DNA of 64,000 nucleotides from JBCDHN01 sp964351855 (GCA_964351855.1 CAYGQD010000008.1:8770-72769); one strand, 5' to 3'. Shown: positions 1 to 10,350, counted from the first letter of the stretch. Numbers and translations: made by a program. The notes: generated by a model not told the origin, from the sequence alone.

Positions 1-557
1 TCCCAAGCGGCGGTAAACGCGCAAATACCACCCGAGCTATTCCCACAAATAACTCGCATCGCGGGATCATCACTCAGGGCGTAGGTTTTGCTGACCTCCG
101 GCAAGATCTCTTCCGTCAAAAACCGGACATACTGATCACCGAGCGAGTCATACTCGAAGCTCCGGTTTTTGCGCCCCTGCTGCCCTTCCTTCGCAGGCGG
201 CACCACCCCGGGATTGATGAAAACTCCGATCATGACCGGCATCGCGCCCTCATGAATCAGATTATCGAAGACCACCGGAGCGTTGAAAGCTCCGTTTTCC
301 CGGACAAATCCCCCACCATCCTGGGCCACGAACACGGCGGCTGGGCTCGCGCTGTCATATTGCACGGGAACGTAGATCCAGTAGTCGCGAACGGTTCCGG
401 GGAAAATTTTGCTGGTCCACTGATGTTGGGTCACGACACCCTTCGGCACGCCGTCTTTCGGCAAAGAATCAGGGACTTTTTGATAATCAGCGTCATCGGC
501 GGAGCACCATCCTGCCAGCAACAAAGTGCCGAAGAAGGCAAACAAAGGGGTTTTCAT
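1..557 (-). CDS. Secreted esterase, enterochelin-esterase-like (partial)
   Basis: The reading frame is open from an ATG at 557 leftward to the window edge, giving the first 185 residues; the C-terminus is outside. The N-terminus is a signal peptide: basic start, hydrophobic stretch to about residue 19, likely cleavage near CSA. The rest has the alpha/beta-hydrolase layout of the Esterase (PF00756) family: a DYWIYVP strand near 59, an AVFVAQDGG oxyanion-region segment near 74-82, and the nucleophile elbow GNSSG at 172-176, making Ser174 the expected nucleophile. PVC genomes often carry such proteins as secreted carbohydrate or siderophore esterases. The Asp and His of the triad cannot be checked because they lie past the edge. 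The substrate is unknown. It is divergent from the gene at 780. Confidence 0.8.
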   Translation of the reverse strand, partial: MKTPLFAFFGTLLLAGWCSADDADYQKVPDSLPKDGVPKGVVTQHQWTSKIFPGTVRDYWIYVPVQYDSASPAAVFVAQDGGGFVRENGAFNAPVVFDNLIHEGAMPVMIGVFINPGVVPPAKEGQQGRKNRSFEYDSLGDQYVRFLTEEILPEVSKTYALSDDPAMRVICGNSSGGICAFTAAW

Positions 558-672
558 CCTGACAGTATCGAAAGCCGCGCCCCCTGCGCAAACGAGAAAA
601 ATAGGAGTCTCAAGCCAGGTTTTTGGCGGCGGAGGCGAATTTCCTACCACAGCAACCAGTCCTAAACCCGGG

Positions 673-760
673 GTGTCGCCAAATTTCCAATTCGCCACGT
701 TGACACAGGCTACGCACGATTTTCAGCGGCGTGGTCGGCGAATTGGAAATTTGGCGACAC
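673..760. repeat. Perfect 24-bp inverted repeat with 40-nt loop
   Basis: The arms at 673-696 and 737-760 are exact reverse complements (left arm begins GTGTCGCCAAATTTCC). The 40-base loop between them contains a TTGACA at 700-705 with no convincing partner hexamer. The repeat lies in the 222-base gap between the divergent esterase and the gene at 780 and ends 20 bases before that ATG. A transcript would fold into a very stable hairpin. No T-tract follows, so a normal terminator is unlikely. It could be a REP/MITE-like element, an operator, or a structured leader. Confidence 0.85.
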
Positions 761-779
761 ATCTGTTAGACTCCACGGA

Positions 780-2207
780 ATGGCGAACTTGAGACGAAGC
801 TCGATTTTCGGCCTGATCGCGCTTTTGGCGATGATTGGAGTCGGGGTGATGATTGGGCTGACCCGACCGCCCTACTACGTTTCGCCAACCACGGTTAGAG
901 TTCCCGGAACGCCTTGGCACAAGGGGCCGGAATTCCTCGGATTTCCCGTCGATGAATTGCCCGCTCTGAACCTTGCGGAGCCGACGGTGGAAATCTCAAC
1001 CCGAAAGATCCGGATTGCAATCCAAGCGGTCGGGACCGGGCCAGCTCAGATTCCGACGGAAACGGTTTACGTGGGCCCGGGAGAAACGGCGGTCTTCGCC
1101 GACGGCTCGTCGATTCGCCCCATTGCCGGTTCGCTGGGTTACGCCATCGGGGGAGACCAACAGCGCTATTTACTGGAAACCACCGAATTCGACCCCGCAA
1201 CCGGCCAAGTCACCGAAGGGCTGCGCCAAACGCGCCCTGATCTGGCGAAGCTGATGCCGTTTTGGCCAACGCGCGAAATTCACTTTGGGACGGGCGCGCT
1301 GACCAACATTGGCCTGGCTTACGAGCTGGAGGGTTTGCCGAACGCCAAGCCAATGGAGAATCAACTTTGGGACGGCAAAACTGGTTTTTTTTGCGACAGC
1401 AACCAAAGCGGATTCGCGATTCGGGATCGCATTCTCTACGATTCCTTTTATCTGCGCCTGCTTCATCCGTTTGAAGCCGTTGCGACGGTGAATCTGTGGT
1501 GCGGCCCTTTCGCCGAGTTCCTGATGGAGCCAACAGCGGGAGAAGTTGCCGACACCGAGCACTTTCGCCTGGCGATCGTCGATGTCTTCAGCGGACAAGC
1601 AACCTATGCTGGACCGGATGAAAATCGGGAGGTCCAAATTCTGGGGAAAAATTTCCAGAGAGACTCTGCCCAGACGGTTCTCATCGCTTCTCTGACCACC
1701 GTTTCCCTCCTGCAAATGGCGGAATTCGATGTTCTCACGACTGAAGAAGTGACCCATCCGGCCAAACTTCTTCACACGGATGAATTCAGCGGCCTCGCGA
1801 TTTTCACGATCCATCACCCCATAGACTCCATCGCCAAGTTCCGCATCCGGTATCGCCCCCATGCGAAAAAAGCGGTCTTCGCGTTGGGAGAATTACCGGG
1901 GATGCCAGCCGTCAATCACGACCTCGACAATCTTTTCGAGGTGACGGTTCCCTGGGTGGCGGCAAATTCGCTGGGAAGGTGGGCCGACCTTGCCCAGGTG
2001 AGCTTTCGAGATCCCTTCGCCACGTTAGGCGGCCCTAGGAAAAGCTACCGGGACACTACCATTACCCAAATTTTGCAGGATTTCGCCCGGGACAATCCAG
2101 GGGCGCGCTACGTGGTCGATCCCCATTCGTGCCGAATTGAAAGCCTTCCCCCCCGCTGGCAATGGCTTCGCGATCGCACCCCCGATTGGCTTCCCGTGTT
2201 TCGCTAA
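780..2207 (+). CDS. Unknown membrane-anchored protein
   Basis: A 475-residue protein that I do not recognise. One N-terminal hydrophobic segment (about residues 9-27) follows a basic start, so it is either an uncleaved anchor or a signal sequence with the bulk in the periplasm. The remainder is mixed alpha/beta with no cofactor, nucleotide-binding or metal motif seen, and few cysteines. The start is the ATG directly after the inverted repeat at 673-760, with no good Shine-Dalgarno. It is followed by 129 bases of untranslated sequence before sdhC, so it is probably its own transcription unit. Coding is supported by length and by absence of a better frame on either strand; function is open. Confidence 0.7.
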   Translation: MANLRRSSIFGLIALLAMIGVGVMIGLTRPPYYVSPTTVRVPGTPWHKGPEFLGFPVDELPALNLAEPTVEISTRKIRIAIQAVGTGPAQIPTETVYVGPGETAVFADGSSIRPIAGSLGYAIGGDQQRYLLETTEFDPATGQVTEGLRQTRPDLAKLMPFWPTREIHFGTGALTNIGLAYELEGLPNAKPMENQLWDGKTGFFCDSNQSGFAIRDRILYDSFYLRLLHPFEAVATVNLWCGPFAEFLMEPTAGEVADTEHFRLAIVDVFSGQATYAGPDENREVQILGKNFQRDSAQTVLIASLTTVSLLQMAEFDVLTTEEVTHPAKLLHTDEFSGLAIFTIHHPIDSIAKFRIRYRPHAKKAVFALGELPGMPAVNHDLDNLFEVTVPWVAANSLGRWADLAQVSFRDPFATLGGPRKSYRDTTITQILQDFARDNPGARYVVDPHSCRIESLPPRWQWLRDRTPDWLPVFR

Positions 2208-2336
2208 CCAACGCAGAAAAGCCGGGATTGACCGGATCGATAGGAACCGAAGTCCGATTTCTGGAATCCTGAAAAAGTCGCTACTTCTTCGATCCCCTTG
2301 CATTTCACGAGCGTAATGCTTTAGGACTCCCCGCCT

Positions 2337-3050
2337 ATGAATTTTTTTCGAGCCATCTCCGCGTTCTGTGGATCATCCATCGGTAGAAAATTCCTGGTCG
2401 CGATTACCGGCCTGGGATTGCTGCTGTTTCTCGCCGGTCACCTGGCAGGGAATTTGCTGATCTACGTGGGACCTGAAGCGATCAATACCTACGCTTACCA
2501 ACTCAAGCATGCTCTGCATGGTGGGCTGCTTTGGGGAGCCAGAATCGGCCTGATCGTCTTTTTTGTCGTCCACATCGTGTTCACAATCAAGCTGACCCAG
2601 GAAAACCGAGCGGCCAGAGGCGAGCGATACGAGCATCCTAAAACGGTTCAAGCCTCCAAAGCTTCCACCACGATGATTCTATCGGGTCTGGTGGTGCTTT
2701 CCTTCGTCATCTATCACCTGCTTCACTTCACCGTCCAAGTGACCGGAGTTGAAGCGAAGCTACTCCCGGATGGCCAACACGACGTTTATTCGATGGTCGT
2801 CGCGGGATTCAGTAATCCGTTGGTTAGTGGATTCTACATTTTGTCGATGGCGCTTCTCTGCGCCCACCTTACTCACGGATTTTCCAGCGTCTTTCAGACG
2901 TTAGGAGTGAGGACCGAGAAAACCAAAAAACTGCTGAAGACCGTGGGAACCGCCTACGCCTTGGTCATTTTCTTCGGGAACATTTCCATTCCAATCAGCG
3001 TCCTTACCAACATTGTGAAGCCGATTGAGGCAGCCACTGCCAATCTCTAA
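2337..3050 (+). CDS. sdhC: Succinate dehydrogenase cytochrome b subunit, b558 type
   Basis: Membrane anchor and heme-b subunit of complex II, which passes electrons from the iron-sulfur subunit to quinone. At 237 residues with five hydrophobic segments it matches the single-anchor b558 family (as in Bacillus, Bacteroidetes and Epsilonproteobacteria) rather than the two-subunit SdhC/SdhD form, and no sdhD is present. Histidines in the membrane segments (for example GHLAG near 36, VVHIV near 82, YHLLHF near 125) are candidate heme ligands. It is the first gene of sdhCAB; sdhA starts 12 bases after its stop, so the three are surely co-transcribed. Confidence 0.93.
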   Translation: MNFFRAISAFCGSSIGRKFLVAITGLGLLLFLAGHLAGNLLIYVGPEAINTYAYQLKHALHGGLLWGARIGLIVFFVVHIVFTIKLTQENRAARGERYEHPKTVQASKASTTMILSGLVVLSFVIYHLLHFTVQVTGVEAKLLPDGQHDVYSMVVAGFSNPLVSGFYILSMALLCAHLTHGFSSVFQTLGVRTEKTKKLLKTVGTAYALVIFFGNISIPISVLTNIVKPIEAATANL

Positions 3051-3062
3051 CTTTTTCTGAAC

Positions 3063-4997
<1,935 letters not shown>

Positions 4998-5018
4998 GTC
5001 TCAATCATTTCTGAAGCG

Positions 5019-5771
5019 ATGAACCTTACCCTCAAAGTATGGCGCCAGAATGGCCCTCAATCCAAAGGCCACCTGGAAACCTACGATGCCCCTCAGATTC
5101 CCGAAACCGCATCTTTTCTGGAGATGCTGGATATTGTGAACGAACGGATCATCGTGAAAGGCGGAGAACCAATCGCCTTTGATCACGACTGCCGCGAAGG
5201 AATCTGCGGAATGTGTTCCTTGGTGATCAACGGAGTTCCTCACGGACCAGAGCGAGCCACCACGACTTGCCAACTCCACATGCGAAGCTTTTCAGATGGC
5301 GACACCATCTTTGTGGAGCCGTTCCGCGCCAGAGCCTTTCCGGTGATCAAAGATCTGGTCGTCGATCGCGAGGCCTTTGATCGAATCCAGCAACGTGGAG
5401 GCTATGTATCCGTCCGGACCGGTGCGGCCCCTGACGCGAACGCGATCCCAATTCCCAAAGACGATGCTGATGACGCATTTTCCGCCGCTACGTGCATCGG
5501 CTGTGGTGCGTGCGTTGCCGCCTGCAAAAACGCCTCAGCGATGTTGTTTGTCGGTGCCAAGGTATCCCATCTGAACACCTTACCCCAAGGTGAACCTGAA
5601 AAGGACATGCGCACGATTGCGATGGTCAATCAAATGGATGAAGAGGGCTTCGGCAACTGCACGAATCAATACGAGTGCGAAGCGGTCTGCCCGAAAGAGA
5701 TCGGTGTGGATGTCATCGCCAAGATGAATCGGGACTACGCTGCGGCGGTTGCTCGCGAGTCGGTAACCTAG
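5019..5771 (+). CDS. sdhB: Succinate dehydrogenase iron-sulfur subunit
   Basis: Electron-transfer subunit linking the flavin of SdhA to the heme/quinone of SdhC. The 250 residues contain the plant-type [2Fe-2S] ligands Cys58, Cys63, Cys66 and Cys84. The C-terminal dicluster region has CIGCGACVAAC (Cys159, 162, 165, 169) and the later Cys214, Cys220 and Cys224, enough for the [4Fe-4S] and [3Fe-4S] centres. Last gene of sdhCAB. It converges on the response-regulator gene 31 bases downstream with no obvious terminator hairpin between them. Confidence 0.95.
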   Translation: MNLTLKVWRQNGPQSKGHLETYDAPQIPETASFLEMLDIVNERIIVKGGEPIAFDHDCREGICGMCSLVINGVPHGPERATTTCQLHMRSFSDGDTIFVEPFRARAFPVIKDLVVDREAFDRIQQRGGYVSVRTGAAPDANAIPIPKDDADDAFSAATCIGCGACVAACKNASAMLFVGAKVSHLNTLPQGEPEKDMRTIAMVNQMDEEGFGNCTNQYECEAVCPKEIGVDVIAKMNRDYAAAVARESVT

Positions 5772-5802
5772 CGGATTGTTCCGGTCGAATTCCGGGCCCC
5801 CG

Positions 5803-6240
5803 TCAAGCTGCGGCAGGTCTTCCAACCCCCCACTGCACGAGCTTCATCAGTCTCTCAGTGGTGTAGGGCTTAGGAAGGATCCCCACAAATCCGCGCTTCT
5901 TCGCACCTTGAGCGACCTCATTGGTGTCCTCAAAATACCCACTCGTCGCGATCACGCGCACACCTTCATCGTAGGCTCGAAGTGCATCCAGCGTTTCCAG
6001 GCCACTGATCCCCCCGGGAAGAGTCATATCCAGGAGCACGAGTCCTACTGGCGAACCACTTTCGACGGCCTCGCGATACAGACTCAGCGCCTCTTCGCCA
6101 CTCCCGGCGCATAACGACGTATACCCATAAGCATCAAGAATTGCCTTCGCCATCGTAAGCACAGCATGATCATCATCGACTACCATGATGTAGGTGTTGG
6201 TCGGCGCGTGCGCCAGAATTTCCTTCGAGTCTAAGCTCAT
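5803..6240 (-). CDS. Stand-alone response regulator (receiver domain only)
   Basis: The 145 residues are a single CheY-type receiver with no output domain. Visible are the acidic pocket VVDDD (Asp22-24), the phospho-acceptor in LLDMT (Asp71), the switch residue in IATSGY (about 99-100) and the conserved Lys in LPKPY (Lys124). It lies on the same strand as the pilus operon, 36 bases after the PilB/GspE-like gene, so it is probably the last gene of that operon. By position it may control pilus extension or retraction as CheY-like proteins do in twitching systems; that is inference. No kinase lies next to it; the only kinase in the window is 45 kb away. Confidence 0.85.
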   Translation of the reverse strand: MSLDSKEILAHAPTNTYIMVVDDDHAVLTMAKAILDAYGYTSLCAGSGEEALSLYREAVESGSPVGLVLLDMTLPGGISGLETLDALRAYDEGVRVIATSGYFEDTNEVAQGAKKRGFVGILPKPYTTERLMKLVQWGVGRPAAA

Positions 6241-6276
6241 AGTATTGTAGATTGAGAATGAAAGTGAAACATCTGA

Positions 6277-8442
6277 CTAAGCAGCCCCATAGGCGAGACC
6301 TTTGATCTCATCCATGGTTGTGGTACCCTGAAGCACCTGGATTAATCCCTCGTGATAAAGACTGAGCAGACCATTTTGACGCGCGTTTTTCCGAATCTCA
6401 CGCATCGGCGCGTCTTCAGAAATCATATCCTTAATCTCAGCATTCACTTCTGCGATCTCCATAAGAGCAACGCGTCCTTTGTAACCGGTATGGTGACACT
6501 CATCGCAGCCGACCTTGCTGTAAATCGGGGTTGAAACCGGACCTTCCGCAATACCGTATCTTCCCATCACATCCAGAATCTCGCTACTGGCAGCGACTGG
6601 ACGTTTGCAGTAGTTACAGAGGCGACGCACCAGGCGTTGAGCTTGAGACAGAACCAAGGAATCAGACAGGAGGTAGTTCGGAACCCCCATGGACAGGAAC
6701 CGCGAAATTGCTCTCAGCGAGTCATTTGCGTGCAATGTCGTCAACACCAAGTGTCCGGTCAATGCTGACGTGACGGCAGCCGTCGCCGTCTCTTCATCAC
6801 GACACTCACCAATCAAGATCACATCAGGGTCAGAACGAAGGAGAGCACGGAGACCGGACAAGAATGAAATATGGTTAACCGGATCGATCTGCGTCTGATT
6901 CAATCCTTCGATCCGGTACTCAATAGGATCCTCAATTGTGTGGATGTTGATATGATCCTCATTGATACTATTGAGAAGTGCATACAGCGTAGTCGTCTTA
7001 CCACTGCCCGTAGGTCCCGTAATCAGAACCAATCCCTGATCGCGAGTCATCGCTCCATCGAAAAGGGTCGCTTGACGCTGGGACAAATTCAGATCTCCGA
7101 GCGCAATCATTCCACCGTCCTTATCCAAAAAGCGCATAATCACTTTCTGAAATTCTCCTCGGCATGGAACTGCCGCTACACGAACATCAATGCGGCGCTT
7201 TCCAATCGACATACCAAATCGCCCATCTTGAGTTTCCTGGCGACTCTGCCCAAGATTGGCGTAGTTTTTAACCATCGCGACGAATCGCGGAAGCAGCTCT
7301 TCCGACGCCGCAAAAATCACTTTCAGCTGACCATCAATCCGCGCCCGAAACCGAACGGTATTATAGTATTTCTCCAGATGCAGGTCACTAGCCCGAAGAT
7401 TGATCGCCTGGTACAGCACCCACTTCACAATCTCATCCGGAGTGTGGTTGACATTGTTAGGATTGATCGTCAGAACATCTTCAGGAATGATCTCAACGAG
7501 GTTGGCATCGTCAGAAACCTCATACGCTGATTGATTGATCTCAATCTCAAAATCATCCCCGTTTCCACTATATTTCGCAATCGCGCTCCGGATCGCCTTC
7601 TCATCCGCCAACACCGGAACCATCTCGATGGGATCGCTCCCGGAAGATAACCATTCGTCCTCGAACGGATAGATATCAGGATCGGCAGTCAGGAGATAAA
7701 CGCACTGCTGTCCGCAGTAGAGAGGATAAACTGCATGTTTATCCAATAGCGCCATTGGGAAAAGGCTCTGACGGCCCGCTTCCTCAGGGTTGAAGATCAA
7801 CCGTGGTTTCGTCTGAGAGATAGAAACCAAAGCAATCCCCAAGTGCTTTTGAAGTCCATTAAAGTCAGAAATTTCGGGATTGGGATTTCGCTCGAGTAAA
7901 TCCTTGTAAGCCGTACGCAGTTGTTCTGCTTGCTGCTCTTCCAATGGATAGTTCGCCACAAACCATTGGAAAGCCCCTTTGTGATCGTCTGGCTCGATAT
8001 TCGGTCGCGTGACATTTTCGAACTCATTGGCGTCACTGATAGGCATTGCGGTAATCCGCATCACCATGTCTTTGCGAAGACGCTCATACTGTTGATGAGA
8101 AACAACAACCTTGACGCAAAGAAAATCTGGCAACCCCCACGTATCCTCACTTTTTGGGTTATGGTGCACCATAATCACCAACGGTCCTAACGTCGCCACA
8201 GGAAGCCAAGGAGCAGCAGTTCGAGGCGACCGCCCTAGTAATCTCACCAGACGTTCCGCGTCAGCCGTACAAGCCTCTCGGGGAAGCTCAACCGGCAACA
8301 TCCCAAATTGCACCGCAATCCCCTCAATCGAAACCAAGGACTTCTCGAAGATATCTTCCGCAGCCAGGTAAACTTGGGTTTGATCCTCTGAACTTTCAAC
8401 ATTTCGTCCCTTGGGCAAAACCACTTGATCAGCTATCTCCAT
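6277..8442 (-). CDS. Type IV pilus / type II secretion assembly ATPase (PilB/GspE family)
   Basis: Cytoplasmic hexameric ATPase that drives addition of pilin or pseudopilin. The C-terminal half is canonical: SDLHLE near 352, Walker A GPTGSGKTT (476-484), an Asp-box/Walker B region with ECRDEETA, the His-box TTLHAND, and a zinc tetracysteine (CNYC...CDECH, about 617-655). At 721 residues it is about 150 longer than usual; the extra length is in the N-terminal 330 residues, which probably include the PilB N-domain that contacts the inner-membrane platform plus lineage-specific sequence. It is the distal machinery gene of the operon, 11 bases after a prepilin gene. PilB and GspE cannot be separated by sequence, but PilT in the same operon favours pilus. 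Confidence 0.9.
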   Translation of the reverse strand: MEIADQVVLPKGRNVESSEDQTQVYLAAEDIFEKSLVSIEGIAVQFGMLPVELPREACTADAERLVRLLGRSPRTAAPWLPVATLGPLVIMVHHNPKSEDTWGLPDFLCVKVVVSHQQYERLRKDMVMRITAMPISDANEFENVTRPNIEPDDHKGAFQWFVANYPLEEQQAEQLRTAYKDLLERNPNPEISDFNGLQKHLGIALVSISQTKPRLIFNPEEAGRQSLFPMALLDKHAVYPLYCGQQCVYLLTADPDIYPFEDEWLSSGSDPIEMVPVLADEKAIRSAIAKYSGNGDDFEIEINQSAYEVSDDANLVEIIPEDVLTINPNNVNHTPDEIVKWVLYQAINLRASDLHLEKYYNTVRFRARIDGQLKVIFAASEELLPRFVAMVKNYANLGQSRQETQDGRFGMSIGKRRIDVRVAAVPCRGEFQKVIMRFLDKDGGMIALGDLNLSQRQATLFDGAMTRDQGLVLITGPTGSGKTTTLYALLNSINEDHINIHTIEDPIEYRIEGLNQTQIDPVNHISFLSGLRALLRSDPDVILIGECRDEETATAAVTSALTGHLVLTTLHANDSLRAISRFLSMGVPNYLLSDSLVLSQAQRLVRRLCNYCKRPVAASSEILDVMGRYGIAEGPVSTPIYSKVGCDECHHTGYKGRVALMEIAEVNAEIKDMISEDAPMREIRKNARQNGLLSLYHEGLIQVLQGTTTMDEIKGLAYGAA

Positions 8443-8453
8443 TTCGTTTGGAT

Positions 8454-8969
8454 TTAATAAGAACTCAAAGGCTCAAAATTGTTCGGAAACACGACAGCGC
8501 GTCCCAAATCAGAAGCATCAAAGACAATTTTCAAACCTGCGCCGACTTCACCTGGCTCTGCGAGTTGAAAGAACGTTCCATTCCAAACCGCTCGATAGTC
8601 GCTTGCTGAGCCGGACAACGGAGGATCGTAGTCAGGTCTCATGTAGGGAGCTCCAGGATCTGATTGAGCTGCATCCGGGTGATTCCACTGCATCGCCCGG
8701 AGAATATCGAATTCCTCGAACGAAGAGCTTGTATTTGCAGGCACGCTTAAAATGTCCGTACTCCGGAGCTGAACATACTTTTTGACGGCTTGGTTGAGAG
8801 TCTCAACATGGTTCTCTGCAACCGTTCTTTTCGAAGTATCTACAATTCGCTCATACACACCAATCGAACTCGCCGCCAAAATTCCAATAACGGTCACGGT
8901 CACGACCATTTCAATCAATGAAATTCCGTGAGAACACCTCTTACTGGTAGGAGATTGGCAGCTTCTCAT
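8454..8969 (-). CDS. Prepilin-like protein (minor pilin or pseudopilin)
   Basis: The 171 residues have a class III (prepilin) signal: a 15-residue polar leader, then G-ISLIE with Gly at -1 and Glu at +5, followed by a hydrophobic helix ending near AASSIGVYE. The C-terminal domain is globular and ends near FEPLSSY. One of four tandem prepilin genes in this operon; it is likely a minor component, since the gene at 9958 looks like the major subunit. It starts 6 bases after the stop of the 8976 gene, consistent with translational coupling. No prepilin peptidase gene is present in the window. Confidence 0.82.
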   Translation of the reverse strand: MRSCQSPTSKRCSHGISLIEMVVTVTVIGILAASSIGVYERIVDTSKRTVAENHVETLNQAVKKYVQLRSTDILSVPANTSSSFEEFDILRAMQWNHPDAAQSDPGAPYMRPDYDPPLSGSASDYRAVWNGTFFQLAEPGEVGAGLKIVFDASDLGRAVVFPNNFEPLSSY

Positions 8970-8975
8970 TCGTCT

Positions 8976-9377
8976 TTAGTAGGTAATGGCAGTGCCGCCG
9001 GAATCCGCCAAAGCAACCTTACTGAGGGTCGCGATGGATGTGGGAAGTGTAATCGTGTATCCACCCGGCATATAGTCGGTGAATGCATCCGGCGCAAAGG
9101 CTAGGTAAGGCTTGATCAAGGCGTAACGCGCAGAGGCGTTCGCGGCCCCGCTCCATCCGGTCACGGAAGCAGAACGCCCTTGAGCCTGAATAAACGAAGC
9201 AAGCGCCATGTTCACGGCCTCCGCTCGGGCTATCGCCAAATTCACCTCACTGTCTTCCTGCATCTGGACGATGTTCGGAATTGCGATGAACGCAAGAATC
9301 CCGAGAAGAACGGTTGCGGTCAGCACCTCGACTAGGGAAAATCCACGATTTCGTGATTTGGTATCTGAAATTCTCAC
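8976..9377 (-). CDS. Prepilin-like protein (minor pilin or pseudopilin)
   Basis: 133 residues with a basic leader ending SRNRG, then the cleavage motif G-FSLVE and a hydrophobic helix through AFIAIPNI. The methylated N-terminal residue after processing would be Phe, with Glu at +5. The short C-terminal domain is small and polar, as in minor pilins or GspG/H-type pseudopilins. Between two other prepilin genes with gaps of 6 and 22 bases. Confidence 0.83.
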   Translation of the reverse strand: MRISDTKSRNRGFSLVEVLTATVLLGILAFIAIPNIVQMQEDSEVNLAIARAEAVNMALASFIQAQGRSASVTGWSGAANASARYALIKPYLAFAPDAFTDYMPGGYTITLPTSIATLSKVALADSGGTAITY

Positions 9378-9399
9378 AATGTTGTTCTTTTTGAAGGGG

Positions 9400-9852
9400 T
9401 TAAGGAAGAGATTTTACCAGGTCGACTTTCGGGTAAGAACCGTCCACCCAGCTCCCTAGAGAGATGTGCCATCCTAGTCGGCGGGTCGCCTCAGAGGTTA
9501 CCTCGTCAGACTGTTGGATCTGGCCTTGTTGATAGAAATGGTTGTAACTCTCGTCGTCCAGATAGGCCCGAACGAGATTCAATCTAGCCTCGCTTGTGGC
9601 GGCCCCATTGTAGGTAGAACGCACAGTGGAAACAGAGTTACTACTTGAAAGATTTCCGACCACCCATCCGTTCACAGCGGTCTGAATGGAGGCTTGCTGC
9701 TGCCGCGCCACGATTTCCCTTGCATCTTCCGCCCCATTCGAAAATGCACCAATTGCCAGAGCCGACATAATGCCAACTACAGCAATCACAATCACAAGTT
9801 CAACAAACGTAAATCCACACTGTAAACTGGAATTTTGTGGGGATGTTTTCAT
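9400..9852 (-). CDS. Prepilin-like protein (minor pilin or pseudopilin)
   Basis: 150 residues; leader ending in CG, cleavage motif G-FTFVE, then a hydrophobic helix through SALAIGAFS and a globular C-terminal domain. The start codon is at 9852-9850. Just upstream the sequence ATTTGGATGAAC (plus-strand sense) occurs twice, at 9851-9862 and 9871-9882; one copy overlaps the start codon, which might affect translation. It is separated from the likely major pilin gene by a GC-rich hairpin (9888-9913), so it is probably expressed at a lower level. Confidence 0.82.
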   Translation of the reverse strand: MKTSPQNSSLQCGFTFVELVIVIAVVGIMSALAIGAFSNGAEDAREIVARQQQASIQTAVNGWVVGNLSSSNSVSTVRSTYNGAATSEARLNLVRAYLDDESYNHFYQQGQIQQSDEVTSEATRRLGWHISLGSWVDGSYPKVDLVKSLP

Positions 9853-9887
9853 TTGGATGAACGATTTAAAATTTGGATGAACAAAAT

Positions 9888-9913
9888 GGGGGACCGGCCG
9901 AGGCCGGCCCCCC
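9888..9913 (-). terminator. GC-rich hairpin after the major pilin gene
   Basis: An almost perfect hairpin: five G plus CCGGCC on one side (one bulged A) pairing with GGCCGG plus C-run on the other, around a 2-base loop. Read on the minus strand it lies about 45 bases after the stop of the pilin gene at 9958 and is followed by ATTTTG, a poor T-tract. It is therefore probably a partial terminator or an mRNA-stabilising/processing stem that raises pilin mRNA relative to the genes behind it. Confidence 0.6.
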
Positions 9914-9957
9914 TGAACTTAATTAGATTCAAGAGATGAAAATCTCACTCATGAACA

Positions 9958-10350
9958 TTAGGCATCTTCACGATAGATCAGCATCGCATTGCTGATGCTC
10001 AGGTAAGCTTCGGCCTTATCTTGCTCAGTACCACTCAAGTTCGGCACACCAAAGAAGGTGTTGAAGAAGGGGCTGCTGGTGTCAGTGATCGTGCTTCCAG
10101 TGACGATCGCAGCGACAGTCGCGCTAACGTCGGTTCCAGAAACGAAGTCATGACCAGCGGCTTGAGCTGCGTTACAAACGGAGGAGAGTTGTTGTGCGTT
10201 ACGACGATCTTTCGATTCGTTAGCAGCATCGTTGATGCGGCCAATATTCGGAACAGCAACCGCTGCAAGAATACCGATCACGGCGATAACAACCAGCATT
10301 TCGACAAGCGAGAATGCACCGTTTTGAGACTTAAGGTTTGTTTGTGTCAT
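9958..10350 (-). CDS. Probable major type IV pilin / pseudopilin
   Basis: 130 residues; leader MTQTNLKSQNGA, then FSLVE with Glu at +5 and a hydrophobic helix through LAAVAVPNIG. The residue at -1 is Ala rather than the usual Gly of its three siblings; prepilin peptidases tolerate this in some pilins. After the helix comes a short alanine/serine-rich globular domain. I take it as the major subunit because it has its own AT-rich leader upstream and a strong hairpin downstream. This is inference from layout; expression was not measured. Confidence 0.78.
   Translation of the reverse strand: MTQTNLKSQNGAFSLVEMLVVIAVIGILAAVAVPNIGRINDAANESKDRRNAQQLSSVCNAAQAAGHDFVSGTDVSATVAAIVTGSTITDTSSPFFNTFFGVPNLSGTEQDKAEAYLSISNAMLIYREDA

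Noticed and set aside
697..736. TTGACA at 700-705 as a promoter for the gene at 780
   Set aside because: No acceptable -10 hexamer lies 15-19 bases downstream, and the site is inside the hairpin loop.
1170..1862. 230-codon minus-strand frame within the unknown gene at 780
   Set aside because: The plus-strand frame is twice as long, starts in a sensible place and has a membrane anchor. As both are unrecognised, some doubt remains, but the longer one is preferred.
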